From contig QHSO01000022.1 in the NCBI GenBank assembly GCA_003220475.1, forward strand, positions 19,848-60,216: 40,369 nucleotides of DNA, given 5' to 3'. Shown here piece by piece: positions 9,411-17,180 of the stretch (position 1 is its first letter; the number at the start of each line of letters is the position of its first letter). Source of the stretch: Candidatus Rokuibacteriota bacterium. Its GTDB lineage: Bacteria > Methylomirabilota > Methylomirabilia > Rokubacteriales > CSP1-6. Position numbers and translations under genes: made by a program. Under the pieces are notes generated by a model that saw only the letters and a program-made list of their open reading frames with translations, was not told the origin of the DNA and ran no database searches.

Positions 9411-10529
9411 GTGGCGCTTCTCGTCGTTCCCGCGCTCGAGCCGGTCGCCCTGTCGCTGCTGCCCGCCTATCCGCTCGTCTCGTTCTTCGCGGGAGCGCTA
9501 TTGGCCTGGCGGTTTCGCCGCTGGCGCGTGCTCGTCGCAACGCTGTCGCTGGCGGCGGCCGAGCGCGCGCTCGCCGCCGGCCTGGGCTCGTGGATACCCT
9601 TCGCGCACGTCGTGCTGGCGGCCACGTCCGCCGCGCTGCCGCTCAATCTCACCGCGCTCACCTGGCTGCCCGAGCGCGCGCGAGCGGTGTTCGCCGGCAG
9701 CGCCGTCCTCGTCGCCGCCGAGGCGCTCGCGGCCGGTCTGCTCATGCAGCCGGAGGCCGCGCCGGTCGCCGACGTGCTCGCGCGGCCGCTGGGCGATGGG
9801 CGCCTGCCGATGATCGGGATCTTCGCGTTCGCCGGCGCGCTGACCCTGGCGGCGCTGCGGCTGGTGATTCGCCCGCAGGCGCTCGAGTGCGGAATGTTCT
9901 GGGCGCTCATCAACGCGTTGCTCGCATGCGGCGTGGCGGCGCCCGCCTCGGCCTCCATCGCGCTGGCGGGCGCCGGGCTCGTGCTGCTCGTCTCGCTGAT
10001 CGAAACGTCCCATGCGATCGCCTATGGCGACGAGCTCACGGGGCTGCCGAGCCGCCGCGCGCTGACCGAGGCGCTCGGCGAGCTGGACGGCGTCTACACG
10101 ATCGCGATGGTGGACATCGATCATTTCAAGATGTTCAACGACACGTACGGGCACGACGCCGGCGACCAGCTGCTGCGGATGATCGGCGGGCGTCTGGCGC
10201 AAGTCGGCGGCGGCGGCCGCCCGTTCCGCTACGGCGGCGAAGAGTTCGCGGTGATCTTCACCGCCACCGTGCTCGACGACGCGCTGCCTCACCTCGAGGC
10301 GCTGCGTCACTCGATCGAGTCGACGGGCTTCGGTCTGCGCGGGCCCGAGCGCTCGCGACGCCACGACGGGACGCGGCCGACGCGCCCGATACAGCGCGTA
10401 TCGGTGTCGGTCTCGATCGGTGCCGCACAAGCCAGCCGGCGTGCGGCGCCGGCCCACGACGTGCTGGATGCCGCCGACGCGGCGCTGTATCGCGCCAAGC
10501 GCTCCGGCCGCAATCGAGTGTGTACGTGA
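9411..10529 (+). CDS. Membrane diguanylate cyclase (GGDEF; GGEEF active site)
   Basis: Hydrophobic N-terminal half, then DELTGLPSRRALTE...MVDIDHFKMFNDTYGHDAGDQLLR...FRYGGEEFAVIF...VSVSIGAA; may begin at CTG 9357. Confidence 0.9.
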   Translation: MALLVVPALEPVALSLLPAYPLVSFFAGALLAWRFRRWRVLVATLSLAAAERALAAGLGSWIPFAHVVLAATSAALPLNLTALTWLPERARAVFAGSAVLVAAEALAAGLLMQPEAAPVADVLARPLGDGRLPMIGIFAFAGALTLAALRLVIRPQALECGMFWALINALLACGVAAPASASIALAGAGLVLLVSLIETSHAIAYGDELTGLPSRRALTEALGELDGVYTIAMVDIDHFKMFNDTYGHDAGDQLLRMIGGRLAQVGGGGRPFRYGGEEFAVIFTATVLDDALPHLEALRHSIESTGFGLRGPERSRRHDGTRPTRPIQRVSVSVSIGAAQASRRAAPAHDVLDAADAALYRAKRSGRNRVCT

Positions 10530-10538
10530 GCTACGCGG

Positions 10539-12717
10539 CTATGTAAGTGGGGGCCCCGAAATGGCTACGCCCCCTCGGACTCCCCGGCCAAACGCTCGCC
10601 AAATCGACTCTGGTGTCAGCGGCATATCGAGATGGCGGACCCCGAACGGCGAGAGGGCATCGACCACCGCGTTCACGACGGCCGGCGGCACGCCGATGTT
10701 GCCGGCCTCGCCGAGTCCCTTGGCCCCGAGCGGGTTGCGCTTCGTCGGGGAATGCATGTGGTGGATCTCGGCGTGCGGCACGTCGTCGGCGCGCGGCAGC
10801 GCGTAGTCCATCAGCGTGCCCGACAGCATGTGGCCCTCGGCGTCGAAGCGAACGGCCTCGAGCGCGATCTGGCCCCACGCCTGCGCGAGCGAGCCGTCGA
10901 GTTGACCATCGGCGAGCAGCGGGTTGACGATGGTGCCGGCGTCGTCGATCCACACGAGCCGCTCGAGCGTGAGCACGCCGGTCTCGCGCTCGATACGCAC
11001 GGCCGCCACGACCGCGCCACCGCTCCACACCTCGTGCTCCGCCGCCAGCACGTGCGAGGCCTCGAGCCCGGGCTCTTCGCCCGCCGGGAGCGGACCGTGC
11101 CAGGCCACTCGCGCGACGTCCGCCCAGCGCACGAAGCGATCCGGAACGCCGGCGATCGAGAAGCCGCCCGCGCCCAGCCGCACGTCGGCGGCGTGCGCCT
11201 CGAGCAGATGCGCGGCGAGCCGCCGCGCCTTCGCGACGACGGCGTCGGCCGCGTGAGCCAGCGCGCCGCCGCCGAGCGCGGTGCTGCGGCTGCCGAAGGT
11301 CCCGATGCCGGTCGGAATGACGTCGGTATCGCCGTGACGGACGTCGATCGCCTCGGGCTCGAGACCCAGGCGATCGGCCACGATCTGCGCGAACACGGTC
11401 TCGTGCCCCTGGCCGTGTGCGCTCGAGCCGGTGGCCGCGGTCGCGCGCCCGTTGGCCTCGATCCGCACGAGCCCGCGCTCCCAGCCGAGCGCCGAGGGCT
11501 CGACATAGACCGATAGCCCCACGCCCACGAGCTCGCCGCGGCGGCGTCGCTCGGCCTGCGCGCGACGCAGTTGCGCGTAGTCCGCACTCGCCATCACGCG
11601 CGCGAGCAGCCCGGGATAGTCACCGGAGTCGTAGCTCTCTCCGGTCGCGGTCGTGAACGGAAAGCGCTCGGGCGGCACGAGATTGCGACGTCGCAGCTCG
11701 GCGGGGTCCATCGCCAGCGCCCGCGCCGCCTCGTCGACGAGCCGCTCGATGAGGAAGGCCGCCTCGGGACGACCGGCGCCGCGGTAGGGGCCCACGGGCG
11801 GCGTGCTGGTGAACGCGCCGATGGCCTCGATGTCGACGTCGGTGATCGCATACGGGCCCGGCAGACAACGCACGTGATTGCGCGGCGTCCCCATCGCGGT
11901 GTAGCCGATGCTCGGCCCGAGCGGACACAGGATCCCACTTGAGCGGGCGTCCGAGTCGGCGTGCGAGCCACGGGATGAGCACCTCTTCACGATACGGCCC
12001 GCCCTTGACGCCGAATCCGCCGCCGACGTCGGGGGCGATGACGCGCACGCGCGCGGGCATCAGGCCGAGCAGTCGCGCGACCTCGTCGCGGATCCGGTGG
12101 GGGACCTGCGTCGAGGACCAGATCGTGAGCGCGTCGTCGGCCCAGCGCGCGGCGACGCCGCGCGGCTCCAGGGGCACGCCGGCCAGCCGCGCCTGGCGCA
12201 CCTCGACGGCCACCGTGCGGTGGGCGGCCGCGAACGCGCGATCGGTGTCGGCGGTTCGGATCGCATACGTGAAGCAACGATTGTCTTCGCGCCCGACGAT
12301 TGGCGGTGCCCCGGGCGCCAGCGCGGTGTCGGGCTCGGCAGCGCCTGGCAGCGCCGCCCACTCCGCGCGTACCAGTGCCGCCGCGTCGTGCGCGAGCACG
12401 GCCGACTCGGCCACCACCAGCGCCACCGGCGTGCCCTGACAGCGGACAACGTCACCGGCGACGAACACCATCTCCGGGACGACCATGCCCTCGATGACGC
12501 GCGCCATGCCGATCGGTGGAAACGCGTCGACGTCGGCGGCGGTGATGACCGCGATGACGCCCGGGGCCTTGCGCGCGGCCTCGACGTCGAGCTCGACGAG
12601 CCGCGCATGGGCGTGCGAACTGCGCACGAAGACGACGTGGGCGATGCCGTCGATCGACAGATCGTCGAGGAATCGGCCTTCGCCGCGCAGCAACGGCGCG
12701 TCCTCGCGACGGCGCAT
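10539..12717 (-). pseudogene. Xanthine dehydrogenase / CoxL-family molybdopterin-binding subunit, apparently internally deleted and frameshifted
   Basis: N-terminal half in ORF 11620..12717 (RRREDAPLLRGEGRFLDDL..., GGGFGVKGGPYREE...LGRPLKW); C-terminal half in ORF 10539..11990 (CLPGPYAITDV...PPVGPYRGAGRPEAAFLIERLVDEAA...LGAKGLGEAGNIGVPPAVVNAVVDAL). Frames change near 11930 and the region expected between RPLKW and LPGPY is short. Confidence 0.8.
10549..10564. repeat. Copy 1 of GGGGGCCCCGAAATGG at a convergent gene end
   Basis: Exact 16-nt match to copies at 21568 and 35917; lies between the stops of GGDEF (10529) and XDH body (inside its last codons). Confidence 0.85.
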
Positions 12718-12780
12718 GGCGCGACCGACGTGACTCAGGCGGCGAACCTCCTCGGCGGCGCGGGCGGCATGACGGTGTCC

Positions 12781-12794
12781 GGATTGTACAATCC
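12781..12794. promoter_or_regulatory. Perfect 14-bp palindrome GGATTGTACAATCC containing TACAAT on both strands, in a divergent intergenic region
   Basis: Read directly; TACAAT (12787-12792) lies 6 nt upstream of ATG 12799. Confidence 0.55.
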
Positions 12795-12798
12795 CGCC

Positions 12799-14139
12799 AT
12801 GTGCCGCCCTACCCTCGGTAGGACAAGCGCGTGGGGTGGCCTCGCCCTTGCCGCCGCCGTGCTGGCGACGGCGCCGAGCGACGTCGCGGCCCAGGTCTTC
12901 ATCTCGACCTCGCCGCGCCCGGACATCACCATCGGCCCGCTCTTCGTCGGGGCCACCGCGCCGGCGGAGCTGACCGCGCCCGTCAACGTCACGGTGACGT
13001 GGAATCTCGTCCAGCGTCGCGGCGGTCAGCCCTACGTCCGGACGCTCGCGCTGCTGTGGCCATCCGAGATCGCCGCGCCGACGGCGCCCGGCTCCGCCGA
13101 TCCGGTGCTCGTCAACTACGTCGAGTCGCGCGGCTTCAGCTCGACGGGGTCCGGACGGCTCCTCCTACGGGCGCGCAACCAGAGCCAGCTCGGCCTGCTG
13201 GCGCCCGGGGAGAATCTGACCGTGACGGCGTCGTACGTTTCGTTCGTGCGGCGCGACGCGCCGCCGCAGGCCGGCTCGGGCTCGCTCGTCTGGATTCCGC
13301 CCACGCCGCATCTCGGCGACTCGCGTTGGGTGCTGACTCTCCCCTTTCCCGTGCGCGGCATGATCGCCCCGAAGCCAGCGACGTGGCTCGAGGACGTCTT
13401 CTGGGGTCGGCGCAACGCGCTCGCGCTCTCGTGGGGCGACGTCGGCTCGATCGCCTTCTACCCGCTGTACCACGAGCACCGCGATCGAATCCTGCACCTC
13501 GCGCGCGAGTACTCGAGGCTGCTCGTCAACTTCCCCGATGCGGGCCACCTGCGCATCGAGGGCATCGAGCCGGTGGCCGCCGTGCGTGGCGGCAGCCGGC
13601 TGCGCGCCGGCACGGAGACCGTGTCGCTTCCGCTGAACACCGTCGACGCCGCCCCGCAGACGCTGAAGGTGCAGTACGCGTACTATCGCGGCATCTTCGC
13701 GTGGCGGCCGGTGCTCATCTCGCTCGGCCTGCTCGTCCTCGGCAATCTCACGGGTCTCTTGATGGTGAGCGGCCGTCTCTCGACGCTGGTGCGCACCCGC
13801 CTGCGCGTCGCGCGCGGCGCGCCGGAGGACGATGATGCGACGACGCCGATGCCGGATCGGCTGGCCGACATCCGGCCCGGCGAGTCGACGTACGACGACG
13901 TCGTGCGGTGCTGTGGCCTGCCGGAGGAAGAGCACCATCGCGTCGCCTCGGGGTCCAGGCGCACGCTGGTCTATCGTGAGACGCGGCGCCAGCCCGAGCG
14001 CGGCCTGCGCGTGGGCTGGCTCACCACCGTGCGGCACTGGGACATCGAGCGCTACGAAGCGGAGATCGAGCTCGACGGCGAGCGGGTCCAGGACGTCGTC
14101 ATGCACGTGCGCCGCGCGCGCACGAGCTCGCCGGATTGA
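12799..14139 (+). CDS. Signal-peptide-bearing membrane protein with C-terminal SmpA/BamE-like domain
   Basis: MCRPTLGRTSAWGGLALAAAVLATAPSDVAAQ signal; TM PVLISLGLLVLGNLTGLLMV; C-term RLADIRPGESTYDDVVRCCGLPEEEHHRVASGSRRTLVYRETR. Confidence 0.65.
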   Translation: MCRPTLGRTSAWGGLALAAAVLATAPSDVAAQVFISTSPRPDITIGPLFVGATAPAELTAPVNVTVTWNLVQRRGGQPYVRTLALLWPSEIAAPTAPGSADPVLVNYVESRGFSSTGSGRLLLRARNQSQLGLLAPGENLTVTASYVSFVRRDAPPQAGSGSLVWIPPTPHLGDSRWVLTLPFPVRGMIAPKPATWLEDVFWGRRNALALSWGDVGSIAFYPLYHEHRDRILHLAREYSRLLVNFPDAGHLRIEGIEPVAAVRGGSRLRAGTETVSLPLNTVDAAPQTLKVQYAYYRGIFAWRPVLISLGLLVLGNLTGLLMVSGRLSTLVRTRLRVARGAPEDDDATTPMPDRLADIRPGESTYDDVVRCCGLPEEEHHRVASGSRRTLVYRETRRQPERGLRVGWLTTVRHWDIERYEAEIELDGERVQDVVMHVRRARTSSPD

Positions 14140-15140
14140 GCCCGATACCCGCGAGCACGCGCGCGCGGCTGCGCTCGCCGCTCGCCTCCTGGTTCACCGG
14201 CACGGCGGCGGTGCGCCGTTTCCGGCGACGCGTGCTGGGCCGCCGCGTGGCCCTCGTGCCGCCGCGTGACGGCACGTGGCGTGCGCTCGTGCCGTCCTTC
14301 GCCGCGGCGGTCGCGCTCGCGCGCGGTGGCGTGCCGTTCCAGATCGCCTTCGAGCGCCGCTACGATCGCTCGGGCGACGCGCGGCGACTGACGCGAGCGC
14401 TCGCGCGCGGGGCCACCGTCTTCTTCCCACAGGCGCACCAGGTGCTGCCGCGCGTCGCCCGGCTGATGGTCGCCCTGCGCGAGGAGCTGCTCGGTCCCCG
14501 GCGCGACGAATCGTCGTTTCTTTTTCTGGTGGAGGGCCGCGGCCGTGAGGGCATGGGTCTGCACCACGACGGCGACGTGGATGCGTTCTGGGTGCAGCTC
14601 GAGGGCCGTCGAACGGTGACGCTCGGTCCTCCCGTCGCGCCGCGCACGCCGCTCGACCTCGACGGGCGCCGGCGCGGCGAGGCCGGCTGGCACACGCTCG
14701 ATCTGCCGCCGGGCTCGCTCCTCTACCTGCCGCCGCGCATCCCGCACACGGTCGTGTGCCACGGCCGCTCGCTGGCGCTGTCGCTGACGTGGTCGCGCCG
14801 CCGCGCGCGCGTGCCACGCACCGCGTGGGACGTCGTGTCGGGCCGCGCCTCACCGCGGCCCCGTCAGGATCCGCGCTGGCTCTGGACGCAGGTGCCGGTG
14901 ACGGCCGGCGCCGTCGATCGCGTGCGGCGCCGCTTCCGACTGCACACACCCGAGGGCGCGGCGTGGGTGCCGGCACGTGCGCACGCGCTCGCGGGGCGGC
15001 TGGCCGGCATGCCGGCCGTCGCCGCCAGCACGGCCGCGGCGGCGCCGCTCGTCGAGCTCGGTGTGCTCGCACCCGAGGATTTGCCGCTCGTGCTGGTCCC
15101 AGACGCGCCGCACGCGCTCGACGGCTGGCGCTTCGCGTGA
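14136..15140 (+). CDS. JmjC/cupin-type (Cupin_4, ribosomal-oxygenase-like) 2OG-Fe(II) oxygenase candidate
   Basis: FFPQAHQVLP...GMGLHHDGDVDAFWVQLEGRRTVTLGPP...PPGSLLYLPPRIPHTVVCHGRSLALSLTW; HxD...H triad; TTG start in TTGA overlap. Confidence 0.7.
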   Translation: MSPIPASTRARLRSPLASWFTGTAAVRRFRRRVLGRRVALVPPRDGTWRALVPSFAAAVALARGGVPFQIAFERRYDRSGDARRLTRALARGATVFFPQAHQVLPRVARLMVALREELLGPRRDESSFLFLVEGRGREGMGLHHDGDVDAFWVQLEGRRTVTLGPPVAPRTPLDLDGRRRGEAGWHTLDLPPGSLLYLPPRIPHTVVCHGRSLALSLTWSRRRARVPRTAWDVVSGRASPRPRQDPRWLWTQVPVTAGAVDRVRRRFRLHTPEGAAWVPARAHALAGRLAGMPAVAASTAAAAPLVELGVLAPEDLPLVLVPDAPHALDGWRFA

Positions 15141-16453
15141 TCGATCCGCGGCGCCTGCCGTTCTTCTACGGCTGGATCGTCGTCGCCGTCGCCTTCGTCA
15201 CGATGGGCATCGGCGTGAACACGCGCACGGCGTTCTCGCTGCTGTTCCCGCCGATCCTCGCCGAGTTCGGCTGGGATCGCGCGGTCACCGCCGGCGCGTT
15301 CTCCGTCGGTTTTCTCGTGGCGACCGCGTACGTGCCGTTTCTCGGGATGGCGATGGACCGCTGGGGGCCGCGCGTCGTGATCCCGATCGGCATCGTGATC
15401 ACGAGCCTCGGGCTGGCGCTGGCGCCGCTCACGAGCCGGCCGTGGCACCTGCACGTCACGCTCGGCGCCCTCGTCGGCGGCGGCTCGATCTTCATGACGT
15501 ACATCGGTCATTCGCTGTTCCTGCCGCACTGGTTCGTGCGTCGTCGCGGCCTGGCGATCGGTATCGCGTTCTCCGGCGTGGGCATCGGCTCGATGCTGCT
15601 GTTCCCCTGGCTCGGCCGGCTCATCGCCGCCTCGGGCTGGCGTGCGGCGTGCTGGGCGCTCGTGGTCCTGCTCACCGTCGTGCTGCTGCCGCTGAACGTC
15701 ACGCTGCCGCGGGGCCGCCCGGAAGACGTCGGACTCGCCGCCGACGGCGATCCCGCGGCCGGCACGGCGGGTGCGATTCCCGTCGACAACGTCGTCGACC
15801 GCGCGTGGGCGTCCATCGACTGGACGCTGCGCCGCGCGCTGCGCACGGCGCGCTTCTGGTGGCTCTTCCTCGGATTCTTCACCGCGCTGCTGGTCTGGTA
15901 CATGGTGCAGGCTCACCAGACAAAATATCTGCTCGACGTCGGCTTCGACGGCGAGCGCGCCGCCTACGCCCTCGGCCTGGTCGGGCTCACGGGCATCGTT
16001 GGCCAGATCGCGCTCGGCTGGCTCTCCGATCGTGTGGGCCGCGAGTGGGCGTGGACGCTGGCCGGGCTCGGCTTCGCCGTCTGCTATGCGGCGCTGCTGG
16101 CGCTGCCGGCGCATCCCTCGTCGGCGTTGCTCTATGTGATGATCGCGTCGCAGGGCCTGCTCGGCTACGGCCTGGCGTCGGTGTTCGGCGCAATCGCGGC
16201 CGAGATCTTCCAGGGCAAGCACTACGGAACGATCTTCGGCACGCTGACCCTCGGCGCCAACGCGGGCGCCGCGTTCGGGCCGTGGGTCGCCGGCGCCATT
16301 TACGACCGCACCGGCTCCTACACGGCGGCGTGGCTGCTGGCCATCGGCGCGTGCGCGCTGTCGGTCGCCGCGATCTGGCTCGCCGCGCCCCGGCGCGTGC
16401 GCGCCGTGGCCGGCCGGATTAGGACTGCATCAGGCGGGGTAGCAGCGCGCTGA
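15137..16453 (+). CDS. MFS transporter (monocarboxylate/OFA-like)
   Basis: FFYGWIVVAVAFVTMGIGVNTRTAFSLLFPPILAEFGWDRAVTAGAFSVGFL..., MDRWGPRVV loop, many TM segments; GTG start in GTGA overlap. Confidence 0.87.
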   Translation: MIDPRRLPFFYGWIVVAVAFVTMGIGVNTRTAFSLLFPPILAEFGWDRAVTAGAFSVGFLVATAYVPFLGMAMDRWGPRVVIPIGIVITSLGLALAPLTSRPWHLHVTLGALVGGGSIFMTYIGHSLFLPHWFVRRRGLAIGIAFSGVGIGSMLLFPWLGRLIAASGWRAACWALVVLLTVVLLPLNVTLPRGRPEDVGLAADGDPAAGTAGAIPVDNVVDRAWASIDWTLRRALRTARFWWLFLGFFTALLVWYMVQAHQTKYLLDVGFDGERAAYALGLVGLTGIVGQIALGWLSDRVGREWAWTLAGLGFAVCYAALLALPAHPSSALLYVMIASQGLLGYGLASVFGAIAAEIFQGKHYGTIFGTLTLGANAGAAFGPWVAGAIYDRTGSYTAAWLLAIGACALSVAAIWLAAPRRVRAVAGRIRTASGGVAAR

Positions 16454-17180
16454 TCGAGCCGCGCAGGATGATGTCGGCGAGCGAGTCCATCTCGGTCGGC
16501 TCGGCGTTCAGGATCACCACGCGCGCGCCCGCCTCCTTCGCCACGGGTACGATGCCCGCGATCGGATAGACGGACAGCTTGGTGCCGACGGCCAGCATGA
16601 GATCGCAGCGACGGGCGGCGGCGCCGGCGCGCTCGAGGTCCGCCTGCACGAGGCCCTGGCCGAACGAGATGGTCGCGGATTTCAGGATCCCGCCGCAGCT
16701 GCGACACGGCGGGTCGACCTCGCCGGCGCGGACGCGCGCCAGCGCGCGCTCCATCGCCGCGCGCTCGCCGCAGCTCAGGCACACGACCTCGCGCGCGGTG
16801 CCGTGGATCTCGACCACGCGCTCCGGGGACGAGCCCGCCTTGAGGTGCAGGCCGTCGACGTTCTGCGTGACGAGCGTGTCGAGGATGCCGCGACGCTCCA
16901 GGGTCACGAGCGCCCGGTGGCCGTCGTTGGGCTCGCGGTCGTGCATCGGCGACTCGACGCGCGTGCGCCACGCGCGCCGGCGGACCTCGGGATCGGCGAC
17001 GTAGTGCTGGAGCGTCGCCATCTTCTCGGCCTCGGGATTGCGCGTCCAGAGTCCCTGAGGGCCGCGAAAGTCGGGGATGCCGGAGTCGGTCGAGATGCCC
17101 GCGCCGGTGAGGACGACGATGCGCCGCGCGGCATCGATCCAGCCGCGGGCAGTTGCGACGGCGCGCTCGAGATCACTCAA
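16419..17180 (-). CDS. Sirtuin-family NAD-dependent protein deacylase
   Basis: VVLTGAGISTDSGIPDFRGPQGLW...TQNVDGLHLKAGS...EIHGTAREVVCLSCG...CRSCGGILKSATISFGQ; four zinc Cys; TTG start in TTGA overlap. Confidence 0.9.
   Translation of the reverse strand: MSDLERAVATARGWIDAARRIVVLTGAGISTDSGIPDFRGPQGLWTRNPEAEKMATLQHYVADPEVRRRAWRTRVESPMHDREPNDGHRALVTLERRGILDTLVTQNVDGLHLKAGSSPERVVEIHGTAREVVCLSCGERAAMERALARVRAGEVDPPCRSCGGILKSATISFGQGLVQADLERAGAAARRCDLMLAVGTKLSVYPIAGIVPVAKEAGARVVILNAEPTEMDSLADIILRGSISALLPRLMQS

Noticed and set aside
11930-11935. BamHI site (GGATCC) at the XDH junction as evidence of a cloning chimera
   Set aside because: A single 6-nt site is weak evidence, and the thioesterase junction has no matching site
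11908-12798. N-terminal extension of the 11908..14139 + ORF
   Set aside because: Antisense to the XDH-family gene; a clear signal peptide begins at 12799
16419-17180. Sirtuin and NYN/PLD genes considered as an anti-phage defence island
   Set aside because: The sirtuin has a standard zinc-binding deacylase layout, no TIR/Argonaute/STAND partners occur, and the genes are spread among housekeeping loci
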